From assembly GCF_001027925.1 (NCBI RefSeq), contig NZ_LECT01000025.1:172584-236583 (forward strand): a DNA stretch of 64,000 nucleotides. The letters run 5' to 3'. Within the stretch, counting starts at the first letter, position 1. Every line of letters starts with the position of its first letter. The DNA is from Rhodopirellula islandica (GTDB lineage Bacteria; Planctomycetota; Planctomycetia; Pirellulales; Pirellulaceae). The notes below the pieces were generated by a model that saw only the letters and a program-made list of their open reading frames with translations, did not search any database and was not told the DNA's origin. Positions 43,318 through 52,447 of this stretch are shown piece by piece. Made by a program: the position numbers and the translations under genes.

Positions 43318-44883
43318 TTACGGCCGAGCGACCGTTTCACCAGCTTGGGCCACCACCCAAGTGTCTTTGCTGCCGCCACCTTGGGATGAGTTCACAACGA
43401 GACAGCCCTTCTTGAGCGCCACACGTGTCAAGCCGCCAGGCAGAACCCACACGTCATCGGGACCATCACAAAGAATGTAAGGCCGCAAATCGACGTGGCG
43501 TCCTTCCAAATGATCGTCCACCATGGTCGGAACCCGAGACAGGCTCAGCGTTGGTTGAGCGATGTAGTTGCGTGGATTCTCGAGGATTTTCGCAGCGAAT
43601 TCTTGGCGTTCTTCTGGCGTGGCGTGCGGTCCAATCAAGATGCCGTAGCCGCCCGATTCACCAGCGGCTTTGACCACCAACTCGTCCAAGTGATCCAGCA
43701 CGTACGCGCGATCCTCGTCACGGTCACACAAATAGGTCGGCACGTTCGACAGGATCGGTTCTTCGCCCAAGTAATACCGAATCATCTCCGGCACATAAGC
43801 GTAGACGACCTTGTCATCGGCCACGCCGGTCCCAGGCGCGTTGGCCAGAGCCACATTGCCGGCCCGATAAGCCGACATCAACCCAGGGACGCCCAGCATC
43901 GACTTCGGATTGAACACTTCGGGGTCCAAGAAAGTGTCGTCGACGCGTCGATAGATCACGTCCACGGCTTGCAGACCATCGGTCGTTCGCATGTAAACGC
44001 GATCATCCTCGACCAACAAATCGCGTCCTTCGACCAACTCGACTCCCATTTGGTGAGCCAGATAGGAATGCTCGTAGTAAGCGCTGTTGTAGACGCCTGG
44101 TGTCAACACAACGACGTTTGGATCGGCAACATTGCTTGGCGCCATTCGGCGAAGCATCTGGTACAGCCGCGCCGGGTAATCACTGACCGGCCGAACCATC
44201 GACGCCGCGAAAGCTTGTGGGAAGTTTCGTTTCATCACCGAACGGTTTTGCAACACGTACGAAACGCCTGAAGGACACCGCAGGTTGTCTTCCAGGACAA
44301 ACACGTTGCCGTCGTCGTCACGGACCAAGTCGGTCCCGGTGATATGGCACCAAACATCGTGCGGCGGACGCAAGCCCTTGCACTCAGGCAAATAGGCCGG
44401 GCAGGAATCGACGATCGATGCGGGAATGATCCCGTCGTCGATGATTTTCCGCTCGTTGTAGATGTCCGACAAGAAACGATTCAACGCGCGAATACGCTGT
44501 TTCAATCCGCTGTCGATGTGCCTCCAAACATCCGGTGCAATGATGCGTGGAACAATGTCGAACGGCATGATCTTTTCGGTGCCAGCGGAATCGCTGTAAA
44601 CCGTGAACGTGATGCCCATCTGATACAGCGAACGCTCAATCGCCAACTGACGACGGTTCAGTTCGCCTGGCGGCAAGCGGTTGATCAATTCCACCAATGC
44701 GACCGAATCAGGCCGAGCACAAGCGTTTTCATCGACGACTTCGTCGAAGAACGACTCGGTCTGGTAACCGTCTAGATACGGCACCTGTCCCGACTGCGAT
44801 TGCGACTGCACTGGCCCGTTTTGAGATTGACCGGCCTGAGCCTGAGCCATCTGCGACTGAGTTTGTTGCGGCTGATTTTGCAT
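43318..44883 (-). CDS. Circularly permuted type 2 ATP-grasp protein
   Basis: 521 residues from the ATG at 44883 (MQNQPQQTQSQMAQAQ); an upstream start at 44958 is possible. The N-terminal ~35 residues are glutamine-rich. The DUF404/DUF407 body has FDIVPRIIAPDVWRHIDSGL, VFVLEDNLRCPSGVSYVLQN, the glycine-rich DELVVKAAGESGGYGILIG nucleotide loop and VNSSQGGGSKDTWVV near the end. ATP-grasp enzymes activate a carboxylate with ATP for ligation to an amine; the substrates here are unknown. It heads the five-gene cluster on the minus strand. Confidence 0.92.
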   Translation of the reverse strand: MQNQPQQTQSQMAQAQAGQSQNGPVQSQSQSGQVPYLDGYQTESFFDEVVDENACARPDSVALVELINRLPPGELNRRQLAIERSLYQMGITFTVYSDSAGTEKIMPFDIVPRIIAPDVWRHIDSGLKQRIRALNRFLSDIYNERKIIDDGIIPASIVDSCPAYLPECKGLRPPHDVWCHITGTDLVRDDDGNVFVLEDNLRCPSGVSYVLQNRSVMKRNFPQAFAASMVRPVSDYPARLYQMLRRMAPSNVADPNVVVLTPGVYNSAYYEHSYLAHQMGVELVEGRDLLVEDDRVYMRTTDGLQAVDVIYRRVDDTFLDPEVFNPKSMLGVPGLMSAYRAGNVALANAPGTGVADDKVVYAYVPEMIRYYLGEEPILSNVPTYLCDRDEDRAYVLDHLDELVVKAAGESGGYGILIGPHATPEERQEFAAKILENPRNYIAQPTLSLSRVPTMVDDHLEGRHVDLRPYILCDGPDDVWVLPGGLTRVALKKGCLVVNSSQGGGSKDTWVVAQAGETVARP

Positions 44884-45130
44884 GGAGCGATCTACCAGTC
44901 CGCGTTCACGAAACCGGTTAACAGAGTAAACACGACGACACACATCCCTCTCAACCACCGTCGAAATGGTTGGGGTTCACGGTCAGCCCGCCTCTGACTG
45001 ATACGCTGCAGTGTATCGCAATGGGGGACGCCAATGACACCAATTGCCGGCGGCCTTTGTCAAAGAAGGCAAGTTTTCCTCCGCGGTGCATTAGCAGTGC
45101 AGTGAATGCCATAAACCCGTCTTTCGACAC

Positions 45131-46042
45131 TCAAACACCGCCTGAAACCGACAAAACCACGGGCTCAAATTTCACATGTTTGACCGCTGCGCCACCGTTG
45201 TAGAAGTCGATCCCAGCGACATGGACACCGCGGAGACATCGATGGGTGTGTCCAAAGACCACTCGTTGCACGTCATGGTGCAACCAAGTCGGCTGCTGCC
45301 GCGCCCAATGCAGCAAACGCAGGCACGTCGAGCGGCGTCGATGAGCAACGCCCGCGGCCGCCAAATGCAATCGCGCGGACACCGCCGCATCGTAAAAACC
45401 ATTCTTTAAATTGGCAGGTGACTTGTCCGATTCGTGTGCCCAACGGTTTCGATAATGGGCCAAGCCGGCGGCATGGCCGCCTCCCTCAATCACGTCCCCA
45501 TGAACCATCAACAAATCCGCCAATCGAACCGCGTCCCAGTCCACATGGACGGCACCAGGCTGCAATCGCAATCGAACACGCGCCGCGGCCTCCGTCGAAT
45601 CCGATCCCAAACCGCCGGGATCGGAGACCGATGGGGGATCGCTCTCTTGCTGATACGGCAGCGCCCATTCCCGAAGTGATTGGCGAAACGAGGCTTGCGC
45701 GTCGTGATTCCCATTGAGGTAAATGAAAACCTTGTCCGGAAATTCGGCTCGCCAGGCTTCCAACCATTCAATCGCAGCATTTCGCGAGACATCCCCATCG
45801 CCGAGCCGACTCCAGCAGAAGTCGAACAGGTCGCCTCCCCAAACACAGACGTTGGAGGCCTCGATGGCCCGCCGAATCGTGGCCTCGTGGCGTTCGATGT
45901 GGCAACGCGAGCTGAACAGGTGTAAATCGGAGATGAAGGCCAGCTGAACGGGATCCGCGAGATCGGGATCGGGAACTAATTCCGCCAACCTGGGCGACGT
46001 GTTACCGTGCTCTGACAACTGTTTTTTTCTACGTTTCAACAT
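45131..46042 (-). CDS. Metallophosphoesterase, LpxH-like
   Basis: 303 residues from the ATG at 46042, preceded by GAGAGAGA; the frame extends to 46093 into the divergent gene's promoter region. Calcineurin-type phosphoesterase motifs are FISDLHLF, VWGGDLFDF, YLNGNHD, MVHGDVIEGGG and VVFGHTHR, supplying the two-metal site. The arrangement resembles UDP-2,3-diacylglucosamine hydrolase (LpxH) of lipid A synthesis, but the spacing differs enough that a general phosphoesterase is also possible. It is divergent from the gene at 46054, with only 11 bases between the starts. Confidence 0.85.
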   Translation of the reverse strand: MLKRRKKQLSEHGNTSPRLAELVPDPDLADPVQLAFISDLHLFSSRCHIERHEATIRRAIEASNVCVWGGDLFDFCWSRLGDGDVSRNAAIEWLEAWRAEFPDKVFIYLNGNHDAQASFRQSLREWALPYQQESDPPSVSDPGGLGSDSTEAAARVRLRLQPGAVHVDWDAVRLADLLMVHGDVIEGGGHAAGLAHYRNRWAHESDKSPANLKNGFYDAAVSARLHLAAAGVAHRRRSTCLRLLHWARQQPTWLHHDVQRVVFGHTHRCLRGVHVAGIDFYNGGAAVKHVKFEPVVLSVSGGV

Positions 46043-46053
46043 TTCTCTCTCGC

Positions 46054-47805
46054 ATGGGTTGGTCAACCATGACCGTTCCTCCCCCCGATCCAACGACTGA
46101 CGAATCGGCCTCTCCAGGGTACGAGACCGCGAATGCCGTGCCCACCGACGCGGGCAGGGTGATCCGCCACAGTTCGAAAGCCTTGGTGGCTCTGATCGCG
46201 GGGGCGATTGTGATTGGACTGATTCAATCGCGAGCCCCCGAAACCGATTATCAAAAAGCGTTGCTGCAAAGTTTGGCAGCCGGTGGGATCACTTTGTTGG
46301 TCGTTTTTTACCAGTTGCAACGTGCCAGTTTGGCGGCGGGGAAAGCATGGTGGGTGCCGGCCGGTTGCCTAGCCCTGATCCTCTCGGCGGTCACTCTCCT
46401 TCGATTCGAAAGCTTTTCGGGCGAAATGGTCCCCCGCTTCTCTTGGCGATTCAAAAACTCGGACACTCCCGCCCTCAAAACGACACCCTTGGCCGATGCC
46501 AATCCCACTGACGCGTTGGTGGCATCCGTTCCGTCTGAATCGCAAGGATCGTGGCGAGAGTTTTTGGGCAACAACCGAACGGGTGTTCTGGAGGAGCGTG
46601 CCTTCGCCATTTCCACTTCCGCCGATCAAGTGACCCGCCGATGGGACATTGGTATCGGCGAAGGCTGGTCCTCGTTTGCGGTCGCTGATGGCATCGCGGT
46701 GACACTCGAACAACGCGGTGAGATGGAATGTGTCACGGCCTATCGTCTTTCGGATGGCCAATTGCTGTGGTTGGTTGAACACGAAGCGAATCACTTTCAA
46801 GCGCTCGGTGGAGGCGGCCCGCGATCCACCCCCACCATCACCCCTGCCACCGAATTTTCTCCGGGAAAAGTCTACGCCCAAGGTGCCACAGGAACCGTTT
46901 GGTGCTTGAACCTCTCCGACGGCAAAATCCTCTGGCAACGTGACTTGTTGGAAATCACGAGTTGGAACCAAGAGGATTCGGAAGCAGCCATCTCTTGGGG
47001 CCGGTCAGGATCGCCACTGATGGTCGACAATCTCTGCGTGCTTCCACTTGGCGGCCCCGATTCAGAATCAGATGCCGGACGGTCGCTGATTGCCCTGGAT
47101 GCTGCCACGGGGGAAACACGCTGGCGAGCCGGCGAACAACAAATCAGCTACGCATCTCCGATGGTCATGACCCTTGGCGGCCAACGTCAGATCGTCGCGG
47201 TCAACGAAGCGGACATCACGGGGCACGATATTGCCTCAGGCGAAGTGCTTTGGTCGTTCCCCTGGGAAGGCAAATCGAACTCCGGTGCGAACTGTGCCGC
47301 CGCGATTCCTGCAGGCGAGGATCAGTTCCTGATCGGCAAAGGCTACGGCGGTGGCAGTTCGCTGATCGAAGTCACGCGAACCGATACCCCATCCGCATCG
47401 GACACAGCCTCTTCCGAAACGTCCGATTTCGTGGTGAATGAAATCTGGCATTCATCGCGTATCCTAAAAACCAAATTCAACCATGCGTTGGTCCAAGACG
47501 GCATCGCCTATGCCTTGAGCAACGGTGCCTTGCAAGCGGTTGAAATCGAATCCGGCAAACGACTGTGGGAACAATCCCGTCGCGATCGCTTTGGACAAGG
47601 ACAAGCGATCTTGGTCGAGGACGTTCTGGTTGTGCAAGCTGAAGAGGGCGAAGTCGTGTTGGTCGCCGCTGAGCCTGATGATTATCGCGAGTTGCTTCGC
47701 ATCCCCGCCCTGCAACACAAGACCTGGAACATTCCCACCGTGGTCGGCAACCTGATCCTGGTTCGAAACGCACACCAAGCCATCGCACTGGAGCTGCCTC
47801 AATGA
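46054..47805 (+). CDS. Membrane-anchored PQQ-type beta-propeller protein
   Basis: 583 residues, or 578 from the ATG at 46069. Three hydrophobic helices lie in the first ~110 residues (ALVALIAGAIVIGLIQ, LAAGGITLLVVFYQL, AGCLALILSAVTLL). The remainder is built of PQQ/BamB-like blades: DGQLLWLVEHE, DGKILWQRDLLE, TGETRWRAGEQQ, SGEVLWSFPWEG and SGKRLWEQSRRD each end in the LW signature. No enzyme residues for methanol dehydrogenase were seen, so a scaffold or envelope role is likelier. It overlaps the BshB1-like gene by 4 bases. Confidence 0.88.
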   Translation: MGWSTMTVPPPDPTTDESASPGYETANAVPTDAGRVIRHSSKALVALIAGAIVIGLIQSRAPETDYQKALLQSLAAGGITLLVVFYQLQRASLAAGKAWWVPAGCLALILSAVTLLRFESFSGEMVPRFSWRFKNSDTPALKTTPLADANPTDALVASVPSESQGSWREFLGNNRTGVLEERAFAISTSADQVTRRWDIGIGEGWSSFAVADGIAVTLEQRGEMECVTAYRLSDGQLLWLVEHEANHFQALGGGGPRSTPTITPATEFSPGKVYAQGATGTVWCLNLSDGKILWQRDLLEITSWNQEDSEAAISWGRSGSPLMVDNLCVLPLGGPDSESDAGRSLIALDAATGETRWRAGEQQISYASPMVMTLGGQRQIVAVNEADITGHDIASGEVLWSFPWEGKSNSGANCAAAIPAGEDQFLIGKGYGGGSSLIEVTRTDTPSASDTASSETSDFVVNEIWHSSRILKTKFNHALVQDGIAYALSNGALQAVEIESGKRLWEQSRRDRFGQGQAILVEDVLVVQAEEGEVVLVAAEPDDYRELLRIPALQHKTWNIPTVVGNLILVRNAHQAIALELPQ

Positions 47806-48557
47806 CATCCCTTTCTTCCTCCGTGTTCCCAAATTCAGACCCCTACCCCGATTTCGAGAAAATCGAACCACTCGATTTTCTCGTGGTTGCTCCTCACCCC
47901 GATGATGCGGAACTGGGCATGGGCGGGACGATCATGCGAATGATCGATGAAGGCATGCGTGTCGGCGTGTTGGACCTGACCAGCGGCGAACCCACCCCGC
48001 ACGGCAGCCTCGAAATTCGCAGCCGCGAAACCGCTCGAGCGTCGGAAATCATGAAGCTGACTTGGCGGGGCAACGCTGGGTTAACCAACCGCGCGGTCGA
48101 AGCCACCCTGCCCGCTCGCGAACACATCGCCTCCTTCATTCGATGTTTGCGACCACGATGGTTGTTCGCACCCTACTTCCATGACGCACACCCCGACCAC
48201 GTTGCCGCGACTCAGTTGGTTGAAGCCGCTCGCTTTCATGCGAAGCTGAGCAAAACGCCGATGCCCGGTCCGCGACACCATCCTGAACGCCTCTACTACT
48301 ACTTCTGCATTCATCTTCGTTTGGCGGTGCAACCCAGCTGGATCGTGGACATTTCCGAACAATGGGACCGCAAACTGGAATCCATTCGCGCCTACGAGAG
48401 CCAATTCATCATCGGTCGAGACCCGGGACCGCCCAGCCTGACCGATCGCTTCCGGGACGATGCCGCTCACTGGGGCCGCCTGATCGATCGGCAATATGGA
48501 GAACCGTTTGCAACAAAAGAACCGCTTGCAATGGCCAGTTTGCGAGATTTGCTCTGA
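47802..48557 (+). CDS. bshB1: PIG-L family deacetylase, BshB1 type
   Basis: 251 residues. VVAPHPDDAELGMGGTIMRM is the zinc-binding and catalytic motif (HPDD), and the second zinc site is AHPDHVAATQ. The SGEPTPHGSLEIRSRETARA segment and the RLYYYFCIHLRLAVQPSWIV segment are close to BshB1, the N-acetylglucosaminyl-malate deacetylase of bacillithiol synthesis. BshA and BshC are not in the window. The start overlaps the stop of the PQQ-type gene (ATGA). Confidence 0.85.
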   Translation: MTSLSSSVFPNSDPYPDFEKIEPLDFLVVAPHPDDAELGMGGTIMRMIDEGMRVGVLDLTSGEPTPHGSLEIRSRETARASEIMKLTWRGNAGLTNRAVEATLPAREHIASFIRCLRPRWLFAPYFHDAHPDHVAATQLVEAARFHAKLSKTPMPGPRHHPERLYYYFCIHLRLAVQPSWIVDISEQWDRKLESIRAYESQFIIGRDPGPPSLTDRFRDDAAHWGRLIDRQYGEPFATKEPLAMASLRDLL

Positions 48558-48654
48558 GCAGAAACCCAACTCACAAATTGCATTTGGCCGGGGCCGAAGT
48601 AGCCTATTTTCTCGAGCGTTTTGCTCCCTCTTCTTTGATGCATCGGTTTTCGAC

Positions 48655-50124
48655 ATGCCCGCTCAGGACGCCGCCAAGCCGCTGTTTCCATTGCCGCTGA
48701 CGCCACTGGAAACGTTCTTCGTCTTGGACGAACGGCAATCGTGTCCCATCGTCAGCTACATCGAGATGCAATTTTCAACGCCTTTGCAACTGCCAGTCCT
48801 TCAGACCGCACTGGAGGAGACGGCCCAGGATCACCCACTGTTGTCCTGCAAATTGGTTCGCGAAGGTGCGCGGTTGTTCTGGAACTTCGATCCTGATCTC
48901 ACACCGCGAGTGCTGACCAACGATGACCTGCCATTGACCACCGGGCCGGCCGACAATCCCAGGCCCCAACCCTTCGATCTGTTTCAGGAACCAGGTTGTC
49001 GATTCTGGTATGTCCCCGAAGAAGCAGGCAGCCGTTTGTATGTTCAGGTGCATCATGCGTGCAGTGACGGCGTCGGAGTTCGACAGGTGATATTGGGCAC
49101 GTTCACTCGCTATGCGCGTGCAACGGGTGACCCTGACTGCGGGAAAACGTCTCGGAAATCATCGCGATCCGCACCCAATGCAGAGCGTCTTCGTGACAGG
49201 TACGATTTTACCGAACTGCTTTCCAAGCCACCCAAACGTCCGTTGACGACCTGGGATCGAATTCGGAATGCCTATTACTTTCACTTCCAACGCCCCGCCG
49301 TTCTCTCCAAGCCCCCCATCGCCGTCAAGGAACGGGACGGTGTCTCAAACGAGGCTTCCTCGGGCGAACCCTTGCGACACATCCTGTTCAGCAAGGACGA
49401 ATCCACCACCATTGAAAAAGCTTGCAGCGACGCATCGATCCGAGTCAACGACCTCGCCATCGCGATGCTGTTCCAAACCTTTGAGCAATGGGAACAGACG
49501 CATGGCGATGGAAAAGCGGTCCGCTACCGAGTGATGATGCCAGTGGATTTGCGATCGCGAAAGGACCTGGATTTGCCAGCCACCAATCGGCTCAGTTTTG
49601 CGTTCTTGGGTCGCCGCAAGGACCAATGCGATGATGCGAATGGGTTGGTTCAAGGTGTCGCCGATGAAATCCTGGCGATCAAAGATTCCCGCGTGCACAT
49701 GGATTTCCTGGACGGCATGAGCGCTGCCATCCAGCATCCTCGGTTCATGCGTTGGGTCATCGATCACAGCCGACAGATGACGACCAGTGTCGTCACCTAC
49801 ACCGGCGATCTTTCACGCGGGATGAGAAAGTTCTTTCCAGAGGTCGATGGGCAGCTCCAGATCGGTGACGCAACTCTTCGCAACGCGCTCGGATCGCCCC
49901 CAGCTCGGGAGGGTACGAATGTCTCGTTAGGAATTTGCATCAACTGGGGCCAAATCTGCATCTCCGCCTCCTGGAACCGCGAAGCCTGGGACGCAGCCAC
50001 CACCGACCAATTCTTGGAAGCCTACACGAACAACTGGCGTCGTTGGTTGCAACAGCGAGAAGACATTTCAAGTTCTTCCCACGAAAAAACCCGCCCGAGC
50101 GAGCTGCTCGGACGGGTGACGTGA
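48655..50124 (+). CDS. Condensation-domain-like acyltransferase
   Basis: 489 residues from the ATG at 48655 (MPAQDAAKPLFPLPLTPLE); the longer frame to 48496 overlaps the previous gene. VQVHHACSDGVGVRQVI is the HHxxxDG active-site motif of condensation/CoA-dependent acyltransferases (PapA, alcohol acetyltransferase and wax-ester synthase-like). The sequence VSLGICINWGQICISASWNR near the end fits the second lobe. The acyl donor and acceptor are unknown. A terminator reading on the other strand is built into its last codons. Confidence 0.75.
   Translation: MPAQDAAKPLFPLPLTPLETFFVLDERQSCPIVSYIEMQFSTPLQLPVLQTALEETAQDHPLLSCKLVREGARLFWNFDPDLTPRVLTNDDLPLTTGPADNPRPQPFDLFQEPGCRFWYVPEEAGSRLYVQVHHACSDGVGVRQVILGTFTRYARATGDPDCGKTSRKSSRSAPNAERLRDRYDFTELLSKPPKRPLTTWDRIRNAYYFHFQRPAVLSKPPIAVKERDGVSNEASSGEPLRHILFSKDESTTIEKACSDASIRVNDLAIAMLFQTFEQWEQTHGDGKAVRYRVMMPVDLRSRKDLDLPATNRLSFAFLGRRKDQCDDANGLVQGVADEILAIKDSRVHMDFLDGMSAAIQHPRFMRWVIDHSRQMTTSVVTYTGDLSRGMRKFFPEVDGQLQIGDATLRNALGSPPAREGTNVSLGICINWGQICISASWNREAWDAATTDQFLEAYTNNWRRWLQQREDISSSSHEKTRPSELLGRVT
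50084..50117 (-). terminator. Intrinsic terminator for the sialate esterase gene, inside the convergent gene
   Basis: On the minus strand ACCCGTCCGAGC and GCTCGGGCGGGT form a 12-bp stem with one mismatch around a 5-base loop, followed by TTTTTT (50084-50089). It lies 35-68 bases beyond the stop of the gene at 50152, within the last codons of the acyltransferase on the plus strand. Confidence 0.75.
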
Positions 50125-50151
50125 ATCAGTGCCCAGGGTTGTCTGATTGGA

Positions 50152-51708
50152 TCACTTCTTCGGCTGCGTGATGCCTGGCCAATCATCGGTTCGGAACGGC
50201 GTCACTGGCAGACCTTCCAGACTTTGCACGTTGCAGACTGGGTTGTCGGCCCACGCGTAGCGAACAGAAACCGGGGTTTCGACCGAGTCGGCTGACACTT
50301 CGATCGTGTCTTTGCCAACGATCTTGGCCTGGGCGTGAACAAACTTTTGATCTTCACCCGCGATGGTGAAACCGATCAATTCGCGAACATCGAATGTGTC
50401 CAATCCACCGCCGACGTGATCAAACTTGACGATCGCTTTGTTGCCGTCAAACTTCACTTCACGATAGGTTGGGCTGCGGTAAGGAATGTCATAGCCGTAG
50501 TCTTTGACCAGTGCCCATCGAGCCAATCGCTTGGCCACGTCTTGTTTGTTCTTGGGGTGAATGTCAGCCGATTCGCCCAAGTTCAAAATCACCGCTTCGC
50601 CCGTGTTTGGCAATCGCGACATCGTCATCGTTTGTGCTTCGCGAAGTTCGGCCCAACTGCTGTCGGTCGGCTCTTCGACTTCCGAGCGGAAGTCAGCCAA
50701 TTGCACCCAGTAGAACGGGAAGTCGCCTTGGCCCCATTTGTCACGCCAGGTTTGAATCATCAACGGGAAGAGGTCCCGGTACTCGTAGGCTCGTCCGGCA
50801 TTTGATTCGCCTTGGTACCAGATGGCACCTCGAATCGTGTAGCCGATCGTTGGCAACAAGACGCCGTTGTAGATGTTGGCAGGACGTTGATTGCCGGCAG
50901 AGTCATCGCGTGGTCGTCGAGGTGCGTTGCCTTGGCGGCCGTCTGCAACCCACTTGTCATTTTTCTCTTTCCACGATTTCAACAGCGCGTCGTAGTCGTA
51001 GTTTTTCATTCGCTTGTCCCAGCCTGCGAGCAAGGACTCGTACTTGTCTTCGGCTTCCAGCACATCGCGAGGAACCCAAGCCTCAGCCGCGGAACCACCC
51101 CAAGCGTTGTCGATCAATCCGACTGGCACGTCCAAGGTTTCGTGCAGTTGGCGGCCAAAGAAGTAACCGACCGCGGAAAAGCCTTTGACGGTTTCCGGTG
51201 TCGCAGCGGTCCAGCTGCCTTTGAAATCTCGCTGAGGTTCTTGCGTGCCCACGGTTGGCACGGAGATCAAACGAATTTGCGGGTAGTTGGCCGTCAGGGA
51301 TTCCAGATCGCCATCGTTGGCACTTTGCACGGCCCAAGCCATGTTGGATTGCCCTGAGCAGATCCAGACTTCGCCGACCAGCACATCGGTGAAGGTCTTG
51401 GTCTCGTCGGCTTTGACAGTCAAATCATAGGGTCCACCAGCAGGAAGGGCTGGGACCGAGACATCAAATCGTCCTTCGTCGTTGGCTTTGCCTTTGGCGG
51501 CACGATCGCCCAGTTGAACGCTGACTTCTTGGCCGGGTTTGGTCCAGCCCCAGATATGAACGGGTTCGTTTCGCTGCACGACCATCGAGTCGCCAAAGAT
51601 CGCTGGCATCATCAATTCCGCCTGTGCGGTCGAGCCCATCAGGCTCGTCAGACAACTCGCGATCGCGATTCCGGCGAGTAAAAACCGGTTGGGAAGGGGT
51701 GTTTTCAT
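50152..51708 (-). CDS. Secreted sialate O-acetylesterase-like protein
   Basis: 518 residues with a signal peptide ([20 protein letters not shown]). The SGNH esterase motifs are [14 protein letters not shown] (nucleophile Ser), [19 protein letters not shown] and [18 protein letters not shown] (catalytic Asp-His region), typical of the SASA/DUF303 family that removes O-acetyl groups from sialic acid or plant/algal polysaccharides. The C-terminal domain is a beta-sandwich. A candidate terminator follows the gene. Confidence 0.9.
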   Translation of the reverse strand: MKTPLPNRFLLAGIAIASCLTSLMGSTAQAELMMPAIFGDSMVVQRNEPVHIWGWTKPGQEVSVQLGDRAAKGKANDEGRFDVSVPALPAGGPYDLTVKADETKTFTDVLVGEVWICSGQSNMAWAVQSANDGDLESLTANYPQIRLISVPTVGTQEPQRDFKGSWTAATPETVKGFSAVGYFFGRQLHETLDVPVGLIDNAWGGSAAEAWVPRDVLEAEDKYESLLAGWDKRMKNYDYDALLKSWKEKNDKWVADGRQGNAPRRPRDDSAGNQRPANIYNGVLLPTIGYTIRGAIWYQGESNAGRAYEYRDLFPLMIQTWRDKWGQGDFPFYWVQLADFRSEVEEPTDSSWAELREAQTMTMSRLPNTGEAVILNLGESADIHPKNKQDVAKRLARWALVKDYGYDIPYRSPTYREVKFDGNKAIVKFDHVGGGLDTFDVRELIGFTIAGEDQKFVHAQAKIVGKDTIEVSADSVETPVSVRYAWADNPVCNVQSLEGLPVTPFRTDDWPGITQPKK

Positions 51709-51868
51709 GGTGGAAATTTCTCCATGGGAGGGATGGGAGGTGGGATTGTCAGCAGCAGCATAATCGCTGGACCGCCCCGGTTGGGATCGCGACGATTTTC
51801 ACAAATCTTCGAACATTCCGAGTAAAACGAAACGTGCTCTCAACATTACTTGGTGGAGACCCAATGGT

Positions 51869-52447
51869 TTGACTCGTTCGTGCAAGGCATTTGAAGACCT
51901 GCTTCAGCAGGCCCAACGTCCTGTGCTTGGTCATTTGATCAGGCTGACCGGATCGATCCACGCTGCGCAGGACGTGCTGCAATCAGCGAATGTCACGGCA
52001 ATGGAAAAACAATATGCGTTTGAAGAAGGAACGAACTTCGTCGCCTGGCTGAGTCAGATCGCCTGCAACCATCATCGCAATCAGGCCCGCAAACTTGCCA
52101 CGTCCTCCTCCGTGGTACTCGTCGACGATCAATTGCACGACGTCATTGAACGACGTCATCGCGAACGGGTCGAACAGAATCGCCAACGCAACAATTGGCA
52201 ACGGCTGAGCCACTGCTTGGATCAACTCCCAGATCACCAACGCGAATTGGTCCAGCGGTTTTACTTGGACGGCCAGACATTGAATGAATTAGCTGAAATG
52301 AGCGGTCGCAAAGCCAATGCGATCGGGCAAGCCCTTCATCGAGCTCGTCAACGCTTGGTTCGCTGCGTCCAACAAACAGGCGATTCCACAGACGCCGAGT
52401 TTCTCTCCGATCATCCCCTTTCTCAACCAACGGCGGAAACCCCATGA
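51869..52447 (+). CDS. ECF-family sigma factor
   Basis: 192 residues from a TTG start; no ATG is available in frame. Region 2 reads LGHLIRLTGSIHAAQDVLQS with FVAWLSQIACNHHRNQARKL, and region 4 is LDQLPDHQRELVQRFYLDGQTLNELAEMSGRKANAIGQAL, a helix-turn-helix that binds the -35 box. It resembles the planctomycete/verrucomicrobial sigma group in which the next gene encodes the partner. The stop overlaps the next start in ATGA, so the products are made together. Confidence 0.85.
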   Translation: MTRSCKAFEDLLQQAQRPVLGHLIRLTGSIHAAQDVLQSANVTAMEKQYAFEEGTNFVAWLSQIACNHHRNQARKLATSSSVVLVDDQLHDVIERRHRERVEQNRQRNNWQRLSHCLDQLPDHQRELVQRFYLDGQTLNELAEMSGRKANAIGQALHRARQRLVRCVQQTGDSTDAEFLSDHPLSQPTAETP

